Positions 37,260 to 45,999 of a DNA stretch of 64,000 bases are shown piece after piece. Every line of letters starts with the position of its first letter. Within the stretch, counting starts at the first letter, position 1. The notes beneath the pieces were generated by a model that saw only the letters and a program-made list of their open reading frames with translations, ran no database searches and was not told the DNA's origin. A program made the translations under genes and the position numbers. The stretch lies in NCBI GenBank assembly GCA_019038745.1, contig JAHOYV010000070.1, forward strand, positions 1 to 64,000. Reading direction: 5' to 3'. Origin of the DNA: Gemmatimonadales bacterium. Lineage in GTDB: Bacteria > Krumholzibacteriota > Krumholzibacteriia > LZORAL124-64-63.

Positions 37260-38342
37260 GTGACCATCGTGAAACCTCTGATACGATCCCTGGTTCCCGA
37301 GGAATTCTCCAGTTTGGTTGAAGAGTTCGGTCAACCAGCTTTTCGAGCCGACCAGTTGGTTAAGTGGCTGCACCAACCCCGTGTCAGACAATGGGACCAA
37401 ATGACGAACCTGTCCCTTGGCTTGCGACAAAGCCTGGCCGAGCGCTACAACCTGGAAGGATTGACCGGTGTGGAACGCCTCGTTTCCAACGATGGGACCA
37501 GGAAGTTCCTGTTCCAGTTGAGGGACGGCAACACCGTGGAAAGCGTCATCATTCCCATGTCGGAACACCCAACCTTTTGCATATCCTGCCAGGTGGGTTG
37601 CGCGATGGCCTGTCGTTATTGCGCGACCGCCCGGGGCGGCCTGGTTCGTAACCTGGTTGCCGGAGAAGTCATTGAACAAATCCTGCACTTGCTGGCCGAC
37701 CTTGAGTCCACGCCGCATCCGGGCATGGGAAACCGCAGCTTCAATGTTGTTTTCATGGGCATGGGAGAGCCATTGGACAATTGGCAGGAAGTGGAAAAAT
37801 GCCTCAAAATCCTCATGGACAATCAAGGCTGGAGTGTGTCCCGGCGTCGTATCCAGATATCCACAAGTGGGCCGCGCGCTGGGCTGGAGAAATTGATCTC
37901 GGCCGATCCGGGAGTGGGGCTAACCCTCAGCCTGGGTGGATCGAATGACCAGGAACGAAAGAGGATTATGCCGGTTCCCGGTCGCACAACCCTGGCCGAA
38001 GCCCTGGAGCTGTCTGCAATATATGGTCGGCAAAGCGGGCGGAGAGTTACTTTGGCCTGGGTCCTGATTGCCGGCAGCACTGATCACCCCGAACAGGCAA
38101 GACGTATAGTCAAACTGGCAAGAACGGGACCCTTCAAAATTAATCTTATCCCCATGAACCCTCTGGAAGGCGAGCTCGAAGCGGCTCCTGCTCAGGAAGT
38201 GGCCCTAGGCTTTCAAAAAATCCTGATGGACGGAGGCATTGACACCTTCATCCGGGCCAGCGGAGGACTGGACATAGCTGCTGCCTGTGGACAGTTGAGG
38301 CGCAAGAGAGAGAAGAAAAACGGTGAACGGAGCTCCAAATGA
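37260..38342 (+). CDS. rlmN: 23S rRNA/tRNA adenine-C2 methyltransferase RlmN
   Basis: Radical SAM enzyme that methylates A2503 of 23S rRNA and A37 of some tRNAs. The 360-residue protein has the CxxxCxxC cluster motif at Cys114, Cys118 and Cys121 (GCAMACRYC), the partner Cys107 seven residues earlier, the FMGMGEPLDNW segment and the acceptor Cys343 in AAACGQL. All residues needed for the mechanism are present. The start is GTG at 37260 with AAGGA six bases upstream. It is divergent from the NtrC-like gene and convergent with the Rrf2 gene. Confidence 0.95.
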   Translation: MTIVKPLIRSLVPEEFSSLVEEFGQPAFRADQLVKWLHQPRVRQWDQMTNLSLGLRQSLAERYNLEGLTGVERLVSNDGTRKFLFQLRDGNTVESVIIPMSEHPTFCISCQVGCAMACRYCATARGGLVRNLVAGEVIEQILHLLADLESTPHPGMGNRSFNVVFMGMGEPLDNWQEVEKCLKILMDNQGWSVSRRRIQISTSGPRAGLEKLISADPGVGLTLSLGGSNDQERKRIMPVPGRTTLAEALELSAIYGRQSGRRVTLAWVLIAGSTDHPEQARRIVKLARTGPFKINLIPMNPLEGELEAAPAQEVALGFQKILMDGGIDTFIRASGGLDIAAACGQLRRKREKKNGERSSK

Positions 38343-38383
38343 AGCCCCATCCAATCGTCTAGGAGGTTTTAAGACTGAGAATC

Positions 38384-38406
38384 CCCAGGAGAACCAAAAA
38401 CCTGGG
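38384..38406. terminator. Weak stem between convergent rlmN and rrf2-like genes
   Basis: CCCAGG and CCTGGG pair over an 11-base A-rich loop in the 81-bp gap between convergent genes. There is no clear T-run on either strand, so this is only a possible end point. Confidence 0.25.
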
Positions 38407-38423
38407 CCCTGTTAACCGATGAT

Positions 38424-38822
38424 TCAAAGGACATCGGCCAAACTAGTGCATTCCAAAGTATCAGTAAGAGCATTCTGGGCTTTGGCCCAGAGCGGTGCCA
38501 CCCTGCAGTCGGCAGCTTGTTTGCAGGCCTGGTCTCCCCGTAAACATTGATTCAAATTGATTCCACCCTCGCTGACCTCCACGATATCCCTCATGCTGAT
38601 TTCACTGGCAGGCCTGCCCAGGTTGAAGCCGCCCTTGACTCCCCGATGAGACTTGACAATACCGGCCTGGCCCAGCATCTGGAATATCTTGGCTAGAAAC
38701 GCTTCGCTCACTTCGCATTTGGCGGCAATCAAGCGGAGTTGGACTGGTTCCGCTCCGTTTCGGCGTGAAAGTTCCTGGAGACCTCGGATTGCATATTCCG
38801 TTTGTTTTGTGATCTGCAACAT
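38424..38822 (-). CDS. Rrf2 family transcription regulator, likely Fe-S
   Basis: A 132-residue winged-helix regulator of the Rrf2/IscR/NsrR group: DNA-binding part (about 1-65; TEYAIRGLQELS, SEAFLAKIFQML, SHRGVKGGF) and a cysteine loop with Cys93, Cys100 and Cys106, the spacing expected for a [2Fe-2S] or [4Fe-4S] cluster as in IscR and NsrR. The regulated process is not told by neighbours (no isc or suf genes nearby). I start at the ATG at 38822; a longer reading to 38870 would begin at the predicted transcription start. It probably binds its own promoter (38877-38904). Confidence 0.9.
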   Translation of the reverse strand: MLQITKQTEYAIRGLQELSRRNGAEPVQLRLIAAKCEVSEAFLAKIFQMLGQAGIVKSHRGVKGGFNLGRPASEISMRDIVEVSEGGINLNQCLRGDQACKQAADCRVAPLWAKAQNALTDTLECTSLADVL

Positions 38823-38876
38823 TTCCTGTTCCTCACAGTATGCTGGTGGTTTCTCCCGAACTCCGTCCAAAAATAA

Positions 38877-38904
38877 ATTATATCACGTTTTTGTGACAGG
38901 TCAA
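38877..38904 (-). promoter_or_regulatory. Promoter of the Rrf2-like gene with operator-like repeat
   Basis: Minus strand TTGACC, 16-bp spacer, TATAAT; the transcript would begin about 48 bases before the ATG. The spacer contains TCAC-N6-GTGA, an inverted repeat placed where a repressor would block polymerase, consistent with autoregulation. Confidence 0.7.
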
Positions 38905-38971
38905 ACTTAATCGTTATCTTTTTTCTCCTGATTCCCGGTTGGCTTGTTCAAAATTCTGGAAGTGAGACCCA

Positions 38972-39000
38972 TTGACAAACAGGGCCTTAAAAGGTATGGC
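38972..39000 (+). promoter_or_regulatory. Possible sigma-70 promoter of the acyl-CoA synthetase gene
   Basis: Plus strand TTGACA, 17-bp spacer, TATGGC. The -35 is perfect and the -10 weak. It would give a leader of about 80 bases before the ATG at 39090. Confidence 0.5.
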
Positions 39001-39089
39001 TTACTAAAAGATGGCTACTCGTGGGCCCGCCAATCAAAGAACCCAAGGTTGACGGTGCCCTGGAATATTCCCAAGGCTTGGAGAGTGAC

Positions 39090-40898
39090 ATGTCCGTACA
39101 GACCATACCCGACCTATTCCTGGCCGCGGTGAGGGATACCCCTCGGGCCGATTGTTTTTCTTACCGGGGCGAAAGCAGAACCTACGTGGATGTTTCCAGC
39201 GAGGAAGCCCTACGCAGAGTTCGAGCCCTTCGTTTCGGTCTTAAATCTCTCGGCGTCAAACCGGGCGACAAGGTGGCCATTCTTTCCGAAAACCGTCTGG
39301 AGTGGGCCCTGTCCGACTTGGGCATCCTCTGTTCCGGAGCAGTTTCCGTTCCCATCTACTCCACATTGTTGAGTGAAACCATCGAGTTCATCCTCAAGGA
39401 TTGTCAGCCTCCGGTCATTTTCGTTTCCACCCCGGAACAGGCTGCCAAGATCCATGCCCTAAGGGATCGTTTACCTTTCCTGCGAGATGTAATCTCTTTC
39501 GAACAGAATGAGTTACCTGATATGCTCATGTTCGATAAATTGCTGCAAATCGGCCAGAACCTGGTAGACGATGCCACTACTACTGCAGAAGAGGACTGCA
39601 CCGTTTCGGACAAGGACGCTCCCTGCAGCATCATCTACACTTCGGGGACCACCGGAAATCCCAAGGGGGTGGTCCTTTCCCACTGGAATTTCGTCTCCAA
39701 TGTAAGTGCCATCCAGGACCTTTTCCCGATCCTGACCACCGACAAGGCACTCTCCTTCCTCCCCCTATCCCACGTGCTGGAGCGGATGGCAGGTTATTAT
39801 ACCATACTCAACGCCGGTGCTGGGATCGCCTTCGCCGAGCGGATGGATACTGTTCCGGTGGATATACTGGAGGTCAAGCCAACGCTAATCATCAGTGTTC
39901 CACGACTTTATGAAAAGATCTACACCAAGGCGACCGGCTTGGCTGTGGAAGCTGGTTTTCCCAAAAAGAATATTTTCTTCTGGGCTCGGGAAGTAGGAAT
40001 CAAGTGTGCCGAACTGGCCGCCGCCGGGGAATCCCCAGGCCCTTTGTTGAGTTTCCAGAAGAAGTTGGCCGATGTCCTTGTGTTCACCAAACTTCGGGCC
40101 AAGCTCGGGGGTAATATCCGGTTCATGGTGTCAGGTGGAGCACCACTGTCCGCCAAGATCAACACCTTCTTTTTTGGGGCCGGTCTCTTTATCTACGAGG
40201 GATACGGCTTGACCGAGACTTCCCCGGTCCTTTCCTGCAACTACGAAAACAACTTTCGTTTCGGCAGTATCGGCAAACCATTGACAGACACCGAAATCAG
40301 GATTGCAGAGGATGGAGAAATACAGGGTCGCGGCCCACAAGTGATGCTGGGTTATTTCAACAACGAAGAAGCCACCAGGGAGGTACTGGATGACCAAGGT
40401 TGGTTCTCTACCGGCGACATCGGGCACTTCGACGAGGATGGATTTCTTTTCATCACTGATCGCAAAAAGGACCTGATCGTTACTGCGGGTGGAAAGAACA
40501 TCGCCCCACAGCCAATGGAGAATCGCTTCCGGGCCGACAAATTCGTGTCCCAGATCGTGGTTATCGGGGACCGCCGCCAGTTCCTGAGCGCCCTGATAGT
40601 ACCGGATTTCGACACCCTCGGTAACTGGGCGGAAAAGAGTGGGATCCAGGGAACTCCCGGGGAATTGATTCTCAAACCAAAAGTCAGGAACCTTTTCGAG
40701 GAATTGGTCGAACGAATCAATCGCGATTTCCCCGGATTCAGCCAGGTCAGGAAGTTTGAGTTGCTTGAAAAGGAGTTCACCCTGGAGGCCGGCGAATTGA
40801 CCCCAACCCTGAAGGTCAAACGGTTTGCCATCACCCGTAAATTCAAAAAAACCATAGACGCAATGTACCCCGAGGCCTTACCCGGTGAACAGGACTGA
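39090..40898 (+). CDS. Long-chain acyl-CoA synthetase (AMP-forming)
   Basis: ANL-superfamily ligase that activates fatty acids to acyl-CoA through an acyl-AMP, probably membrane-associated like FadD. In 602 residues: the AMP-binding P-loop IIYTSGTTGNPKGVV, the YGLTETSPVLS motif, the hinge TGDIGHFDEDGF and the DRKKDLIVTAGGKNI block. The length and the AMP-binding sequence fit the FACL group rather than acetyl-CoA synthetases. GGAG lies before the ATG at 39090; an in-frame GTG at 39021 is less likely. Its stop lies inside the first codons of the CDF transporter gene, so the two are coupled, though a functional link is not obvious. Confidence 0.9.
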   Translation: MSVQTIPDLFLAAVRDTPRADCFSYRGESRTYVDVSSEEALRRVRALRFGLKSLGVKPGDKVAILSENRLEWALSDLGILCSGAVSVPIYSTLLSETIEFILKDCQPPVIFVSTPEQAAKIHALRDRLPFLRDVISFEQNELPDMLMFDKLLQIGQNLVDDATTTAEEDCTVSDKDAPCSIIYTSGTTGNPKGVVLSHWNFVSNVSAIQDLFPILTTDKALSFLPLSHVLERMAGYYTILNAGAGIAFAERMDTVPVDILEVKPTLIISVPRLYEKIYTKATGLAVEAGFPKKNIFFWAREVGIKCAELAAAGESPGPLLSFQKKLADVLVFTKLRAKLGGNIRFMVSGGAPLSAKINTFFFGAGLFIYEGYGLTETSPVLSCNYENNFRFGSIGKPLTDTEIRIAEDGEIQGRGPQVMLGYFNNEEATREVLDDQGWFSTGDIGHFDEDGFLFITDRKKDLIVTAGGKNIAPQPMENRFRADKFVSQIVVIGDRRQFLSALIVPDFDTLGNWAEKSGIQGTPGELILKPKVRNLFEELVERINRDFPGFSQVRKFELLEKEFTLEAGELTPTLKVKRFAITRKFKKTIDAMYPEALPGEQD

Positions 40899-41868
40899 AA
40901 AAAAATCCGAGGCCGGCCAATCCGGACAACGTTCAACTGGAGTTGATACTCGTCCCGGGCTATGGAAAAGACCGGTCGCCTGCACTGCGGCCGGGCTGGT
41001 AGGCAACGTCCTGTTATCCGGCGGAAAATTGTTCATAGGTTTCCAGGCTGGGTCCGCTGCCCTGGTAGCCGATGGTTACCACAGCTTGGCCGATGTCTTG
41101 AGCGACATCGGGATCCTGCTGGCTCTCAAGGCTGCCTCCACACCGCCGGACGAGGACCATCCCTACGGACATCATAGTTTCGAAACCCTTGGTGCCATCC
41201 TGGTAGCCGCATTCATGCTTCTGACCGCAGTCTTGATCGGCAAGAACGCCATTTTCGACCTCTTGGCCCGGGAGTTTCCCAAACCTGAGATTCCGGCTCT
41301 TTGGGCCAGCCTTGGAGCTGTGTTCATCAAAGAAATCATGGCCCGCTACACCCTGTTCGTAGGCCGTTTCCACGGGAGCCCCGCCCTGCTGGCCAACGGA
41401 GCCATGCACCGATCGGACGCCATCAGCTCACTGGCCGCTGCTGCTGGAATCGGAGGCGCCCTCCTGGGTTGGACCTACCTGGACAACGTAGGAGCGCTTG
41501 TCATCTCGCTGTTCATCCTGAAGATGGGCTGGGATCTGTTGCGGGAAAACGTCATGGCCTTGATGGACACAATGCCGGACAAGGAATTGGTCGGCCTGAT
41601 TCGTCAGTCGGTGGAATCCGTTCCCTGCGTTCAGGAGGTACGGGACCTGAAGGTCAGGCAACGAGGCTCCTTTTTCCTGGCCGATGTGCGGTTGTCCATT
41701 CATCCGGATCACACGATCGAAGCTGCCCACAACATCGCTCATGAAGCCGAAAACAAGGTGCGCCGGGAAAACCAAAAGGTGGCCACGGTGTTCATCCACG
41801 TGGAACCGGGTTCCCGGCAGGGGAACCACTCCTGTCCAAGTCTTGACCTTAAGAAATCTGGGGAATGA
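40885..41868 (+). CDS. Cation diffusion facilitator (CDF) family transporter
   Basis: Inner-membrane divalent metal/proton antiporter of the CDF family (Zn2+, Fe2+, Mn2+ or similar). In 327 residues there are about six helices (about 35-225) with metal-site motifs DGYHSLAD (helix 2) and MHRSDAIS (helix 5), then a cytoplasmic C-terminal domain (about 235-315). The HxxxD patterns are intact. The metal cannot be read from sequence. The start is GTG at 40885, overlapping the upstream stop by 14 bases. It is convergent with the M28 peptidase gene. Confidence 0.9.
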   Translation: MNRTEKKSEAGQSGQRSTGVDTRPGLWKRPVACTAAGLVGNVLLSGGKLFIGFQAGSAALVADGYHSLADVLSDIGILLALKAASTPPDEDHPYGHHSFETLGAILVAAFMLLTAVLIGKNAIFDLLAREFPKPEIPALWASLGAVFIKEIMARYTLFVGRFHGSPALLANGAMHRSDAISSLAAAAGIGGALLGWTYLDNVGALVISLFILKMGWDLLRENVMALMDTMPDKELVGLIRQSVESVPCVQEVRDLKVRQRGSFFLADVRLSIHPDHTIEAAHNIAHEAENKVRRENQKVATVFIHVEPGSRQGNHSCPSLDLKKSGE

Positions 41869-41933
41869 GTTCCTAGCCGAGCCCGCGTTTGAATCACCGA
41901 TGGAGTCCACTACTGGTCGGCGACCGGTCATGA

Positions 41934-43259
41934 TCACTTGCGCTGGGATCGGTCCCCAAGGACTATGGTAAAATTCAGCGGCTTTCCTTGACGCAGTACC
42001 GTAACCTCCACCAGGTCACCAGGGGCATTGACCCGCAGGGCCTGGGTAAAAGTGGGCAGGTCCAATACTTCCAAACCTCCCAGCTTGACCAGAACATCAC
42101 CCTTCAGCAGGCCGGCCTTCGCAGCGGGACTCCCGTCAAACACCCCCGCCAACTTGTACCCTTGTACATCCTCGGTAAAGTCGGGCATGGAGCCGAACCA
42201 TGTATTCTTGTTCTTCCCTTCACCTTTTCCAGTTTCCAGGTCAGCGCCAGCCACCATGATCCAGTCAAATTCCGCCGTTTCCCCCCGCGCGAGATTCAGC
42301 AGATTGTCCACGTAGGACGCCACCTGTCCCATTCCCCGATAGTTGAGTGTTGCACCCAGATCGGCGGGAGTGTTGTATTCCGGATAAGGCCCTCCGAAGA
42401 TAAATAGAACCGGCACTTCCTTGGTATTAAAAGACATATGATCGCTACCTGACCAACCACCCTGGGCCAGGGAAAGTTCGAAATCCACCGAGTTGGCCAA
42501 GGCAGCCATTCCCGGCAGAACCTCGGCGGTGCCAACCCCGCTGACGTAGAGCCGGTTATCCGTCACCTGGCCAACGGTGTCGAGATTGATCATTAGATCG
42601 ATCTTTTCCAGGGGTACTGGTGGATGGGACGCCATGAAGCCGGACCCCTGCAACCCCACCTCTTCACTCCCGAAATTCACGAACAGAATACTACGGATCC
42701 CCTCACCCATCCCGGCGGTTTCAGTGCCCGCTCTCGGAGCCATCCGAATCAATTCGAACAGGACCGCTACCCCTGAGGCATTGTCGTTGGCTCCGGCATA
42801 ATACTCACCAGGCTCGGGAGAAGGACCCCCCGGTTCTGCGGGGTCGACCCGTCCCAAGTGATCGTAGTGGGCTCCGACGACGATGTATCGAGCACTTAGA
42901 TCACCCACACCGTGGAGAATCCCGGCTACGTTGCGGCCGGTCTTGCCCGTCAAGTCGTCTCCAGCCCAACCTTCGCCTGACAGGGGGAAACTCTGGAACC
43001 AGGAACCTTCGAAAGCCGGCTTGAGCCCTGCCTCCTTCATCCGACGAGCCAGGGTGTCGGCCACAGCCTCCACCTCCATTGTACCACTGCCCCTGCCGGC
43101 AAATTCACGATCGGTAAGTCTCATGACAAAACTTTCCATCTCGGACAATGACGGCGCACGGTCCGCTGGGGGCTCAACCGAACCAAGCACCACCACAGGG
43201 AATAACACGGCCCAAAGAAGCAGAATGGTTACCGGGCTGGAAATGCCCTTGTATCTCAT
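41934..43259 (-). CDS. Exported M28 family zinc peptidase with C-terminal PDZ domain
   Basis: Secreted or periplasmic aminopeptidase-like protein. Signal peptide about 8-27; M28 domain about 45-330 with the di-zinc residues visible in GAHYDHLG, GANDNASGVA, GSEEVGLQGS, NLDTVGQ and GSDHMSF; a PDZ domain about 350-435 (FDGSPAAKAGLLKGDVLVKLGG). Full set of ligands suggests an active enzyme. The ATG at 43259 has GAGGA seven bases upstream; a GTG one codon earlier is less likely. It follows the B3/B4 gene with three bases between stop and start. Confidence 0.9.
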   Translation of the reverse strand: MRYKGISSPVTILLLWAVLFPVVVLGSVEPPADRAPSLSEMESFVMRLTDREFAGRGSGTMEVEAVADTLARRMKEAGLKPAFEGSWFQSFPLSGEGWAGDDLTGKTGRNVAGILHGVGDLSARYIVVGAHYDHLGRVDPAEPGGPSPEPGEYYAGANDNASGVAVLFELIRMAPRAGTETAGMGEGIRSILFVNFGSEEVGLQGSGFMASHPPVPLEKIDLMINLDTVGQVTDNRLYVSGVGTAEVLPGMAALANSVDFELSLAQGGWSGSDHMSFNTKEVPVLFIFGGPYPEYNTPADLGATLNYRGMGQVASYVDNLLNLARGETAEFDWIMVAGADLETGKGEGKNKNTWFGSMPDFTEDVQGYKLAGVFDGSPAAKAGLLKGDVLVKLGGLEVLDLPTFTQALRVNAPGDLVEVTVLRQGKPLNFTIVLGDRSQRK

Positions 43260-43262
43260 CAC

Positions 43263-43973
43263 TTATTCCTCGCTTGTTTGCAAATCGGAGCCCAATACCG
43301 TCCGGAAAATTTCCGTCGCCTGGCAATATTGAATGAAGAGATTGCCAAAAGTATCCAAATTTCCCGACATGGCCGCCGGGCAATAGCTTGCGGTCGCCAT
43401 AACCACCGCCAGAATATTCCTGGTTGATGCTGAAACGCAGGTCCGTGCTGAATCACTCGTGGGCGAACCGAAGGGGCCCTCTTGATCGAAAAGACCCAAT
43501 CGCCCTTCCAGGTGAACCATGTCCTTGCGAATGCCCGGATATTCCTCGCCCGGTCTACCGACCCGCATATCAATATCCCCTTCAACCCGGTCCAGGTCGT
43601 ACATCCCCACCGGCAGCAGGAACCCGAGAGAGGCCAAATTACAACAGTCCACGGCGTTGTTGATCTGGTAGAGGCCCCTGCCTTTCAAAACACGCCGCAA
43701 CAGGGCTTCGCTGCTGGGTCGGTGACGGGAGGGATCCACGCCGAAGGATTTGTAAAGGTTGCGGGCTTCGGTCAAAGCCGGGATCTCCGCCGGCTTCAAC
43801 CCGGAATATCGAGTCACCAATTCGCGAGAAAGATTCTCTGTCGCGGTGTCCACCTCATGGTTGCCGCTCACAGCCACCGGGCACAAAACCTGAACGCCGC
43901 ACAATAGTCGATCGCTTACTTCAGAAGCGACCCGAACCCTGCGTCCATCAGGCAAGGGGACGCTCAAGGTCAT
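43263..43973 (-). CDS. B3/B4 domain protein (PheRS beta-like tRNA-editing fold)
   Basis: A 236-residue soluble protein made of the B3/B4 domain found in the phenylalanyl-tRNA synthetase beta chain, where it hydrolyses wrongly charged tRNA. Segments that support this are LYKSFGVDPSRHRPSSEALL, KGRGLYQINNAVDCCNLASL and the later DQEGPFGSPTSDS. Stand-alone members are common and mostly uncharacterised; tRNA proofreading is possible but unproven. The start overlaps the rfbB stop as ATGA, and the M28 peptidase follows. Confidence 0.85.
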   Translation of the reverse strand: MTLSVPLPDGRRVRVASEVSDRLLCGVQVLCPVAVSGNHEVDTATENLSRELVTRYSGLKPAEIPALTEARNLYKSFGVDPSRHRPSSEALLRRVLKGRGLYQINNAVDCCNLASLGFLLPVGMYDLDRVEGDIDMRVGRPGEEYPGIRKDMVHLEGRLGLFDQEGPFGSPTSDSARTCVSASTRNILAVVMATASYCPAAMSGNLDTFGNLFIQYCQATEIFRTVLGSDLQTSEE

Positions 43974-45010
43974 GAGGTATCCCCGGGACGGCGGGTATGC
44001 CGCCCCCCTTCACCGTACATTTCCTCGTAGTATCTAGTGTACTCACCGCTCCGAATGGTCTCCCACCAGGAGCGATTGTCCAGGTACCAATCCACCGTCC
44101 GACCCAGCCCTTCGGCGAAGAGGACAGACGGCTCCCAACCCAGTTCGGTCATGATCTTGCCGGCATCGATCGCATAGCGTCGATCATGGCCGGGTCGATC
44201 CTTGACGAATGTGATCAGGTCCCGACTCACTTCCAATTTATTCACCAGCAGATTCACTAATTCCAGGTTCGCCATTTCGTTACAGCCGCCGATGTTGTAC
44301 ACCGCCCCCGGAGTACCCTTGCGGAGCACCAAATCCAATGCCCGGCAATGATCATCCACGAAGAGCCAGTCCCGAACATGCTGACCGTCACCGTAGACCG
44401 GAAGAGGCTTCCCTTCCATTGCATTGGCGATCATCAAGGGGATGAGTTTTTCGGGGAATTGGTAGGGACCATAGTTGTTGCTGCAGCGCGTAATCAGAAC
44501 AGGAAAATCGTAAGTCTTGAAAAAGGCGCGACAGAGAAGGTCTGCGGAGGCCTTGCTGGCCGCATAAGGGGAATTGGGCGCCAAGGGACTCGTCTCGGTG
44601 AACATGCCTTCGGTTCCCAGGGAACCGTATACTTCGTCAGTGGAAACCATGAGGAATCGCTCAACGCCTGCGGATCGGGATTCCTCCAGAAGAATCTCGG
44701 TCCCCAACACATTCGTAGTTACGAATATCTCCGGACCCTCCACGCTCCGATCCACATGGCTTTCGGCGGCAAAGTGGACAACGGCCGTTATGGATTCTTC
44801 CGCAAAGAGTTTCTGCAAGGCAGCCCGGTCCCGGATATCACCCCGTACAAATCTGTAACGTGGATCCTCGCTGCACCCTTCCAGGTTGGCTAGATTTCCG
44901 GCATACGTAAGCAAATCGAAGTTGATAATCCTGGCCTCTGATTCGGCCAGCTGGTATCGCACAAAATTTGAGCCGATGAACCCGGCCCCACCCGTTACTA
45001 AAATAGTCAC
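43970..45010 (-). CDS. rfbB: dTDP-glucose 4,6-dehydratase
   Basis: Short-chain dehydrogenase/reductase enzyme making dTDP-4-keto-6-deoxyglucose for rhamnose and other deoxysugars of surface glycans. It has the NAD site TGGAGFIGSNF, the SHVDRS segment, STDEVYG with catalytic Thr-Asp-Glu, YAASKAS with Tyr/Lys, and RPGHDRRYAID. GGAGG touches an ATG at 45016 but sits six bases before the GTG at 45010; starting there gives the family-typical MTILVTGGAG, so I prefer it. No rfbA, rfbC or rfbD is nearby. Confidence 0.94.
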   Translation of the reverse strand: MTILVTGGAGFIGSNFVRYQLAESEARIINFDLLTYAGNLANLEGCSEDPRYRFVRGDIRDRAALQKLFAEESITAVVHFAAESHVDRSVEGPEIFVTTNVLGTEILLEESRSAGVERFLMVSTDEVYGSLGTEGMFTETSPLAPNSPYAASKASADLLCRAFFKTYDFPVLITRCSNNYGPYQFPEKLIPLMIANAMEGKPLPVYGDGQHVRDWLFVDDHCRALDLVLRKGTPGAVYNIGGCNEMANLELVNLLVNKLEVSRDLITFVKDRPGHDRRYAIDAGKIMTELGWEPSVLFAEGLGRTVDWYLDNRSWWETIRSGEYTRYYEEMYGEGGRHTRRPGDTS

Positions 45011-45026
45011 ATTCATCCTCCGGACT

Positions 45027-45902
45027 CTACCCCGCCAAGCTGGCCAGGAATTCAGTGGATTTAACAGAGGAGATCGCCGAAGCGTTGGCCCCGGTGGTTT
45101 GCTCCCTTAAGGAAGTTCCAACAATGTAACCGTCTGCCCAGGGTCTGAATTGGGAGACATTCTCGGAAGTCATGCCACTACCCACCAGGAGCGGGCAGTC
45201 GGGAAGAGCCTGGCGCAACAAGCGCAACTCCTCCGGATCAGCACCCTGACCGGTTGCAGGCCCCGAGACTATGATGCAGTCGGCAAGGCCTCGTAGTCGC
45301 AAATCCCGAGCCTCTTCGGCCAAGGGCCGCTCCACCAGGGGCCTGGCATGTTTCACCCGTACATCGGCCAGGATCCCAACCCGTTCCACTCCCAGATCCT
45401 TGCGCAAACGCAAAGTCCGGCAGGCTTGGCCCCGAATGGTTCCCTGATCGGTAACTGCCTCTCCTACGTGAACATTCACCCGTACGAAGTTCGCTCCCGT
45501 GGCCGCGGCTATCCCCAAAGCCGCCTGGACATCGTTCCGCAGCACGTTGACCCCAAGCAGCAAGTCGGGAAATTTGCGGAGGATATCAACGATCACCGCA
45601 GTCATGGCGGCCACGGTGACGGCCGGCACACGACCAGGGAAAAAAGGTACATCTTGGAAATTCTCGACCATCGCAGCCCGGAAACCGGCCTGGGTCAATG
45701 CAGTCGCGTCGGCCAGGGCACGATTTCGAACCACCTCCAGGTCACCCATCCAGAGGGGGCTGCCCGGCAGGGGCAGCAAGTGGACCATGCCGATTGCGGC
45801 AGGGGCAAACATCCGTGAAAATTCATCACGATTCCAAGGAGTCAAGCCGGACCCTCCGTCCATTCCAACCAAATCATCAGGGGCGCCACCAATGAACCGC
45901 AA
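45027..45902 (-). CDS. BtpA/SgcQ family protein
   Basis: A TIM-barrel-like protein of the BtpA family. The 291 residues contain IGMVHLLPLPGSP, ENFQDVPFF, GVNVLRNDVQAALGIA, FVRVNVHVGE and VGSGMTSENV, all family landmarks. BtpA itself affects photosystem I in cyanobacteria, but most members occur in non-photosynthetic organisms and their reaction is unknown. The first codon is uncertain: TTG at 45902 has no clear ribosome site, and ATG at 45863 would shorten the protein by 13 residues. It stands before rfbB with a small gap and divergently from tdk. Confidence 0.88.
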   Translation of the reverse strand: MRFIGGAPDDLVGMDGGSGLTPWNRDEFSRMFAPAAIGMVHLLPLPGSPLWMGDLEVVRNRALADATALTQAGFRAAMVENFQDVPFFPGRVPAVTVAAMTAVIVDILRKFPDLLLGVNVLRNDVQAALGIAAATGANFVRVNVHVGEAVTDQGTIRGQACRTLRLRKDLGVERVGILADVRVKHARPLVERPLAEEARDLRLRGLADCIIVSGPATGQGADPEELRLLRQALPDCPLLVGSGMTSENVSQFRPWADGYIVGTSLREQTTGANASAISSVKSTEFLASLAG

Positions 45903-45934
45903 CGATTAGGAAAACAGCAAGAGAATATTGCCGT

Positions 45935-45963
45935 TTGGCAACGCGAGTATGATAGAATAAATT
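45935..45963 (+). promoter_or_regulatory. Sigma-70-type promoter of tdk
   Basis: Plus strand TTGGCA, 17-bp spacer, TAAATT, about 36 bases before the tdk ATG (46000). The -35 overlaps the inverted repeat TTGCC-GTTT-GGCAA. Confidence 0.6.
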
Positions 45964-45999
45964 AACTCCTTCCGAATACAACACCAGAAACGGAGTGGC

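Noticed and set aside
37146-37826. Open minus-strand frame of 226 codons
   Set aside because: Antisense to rlmN, whose catalytic motifs are intact.
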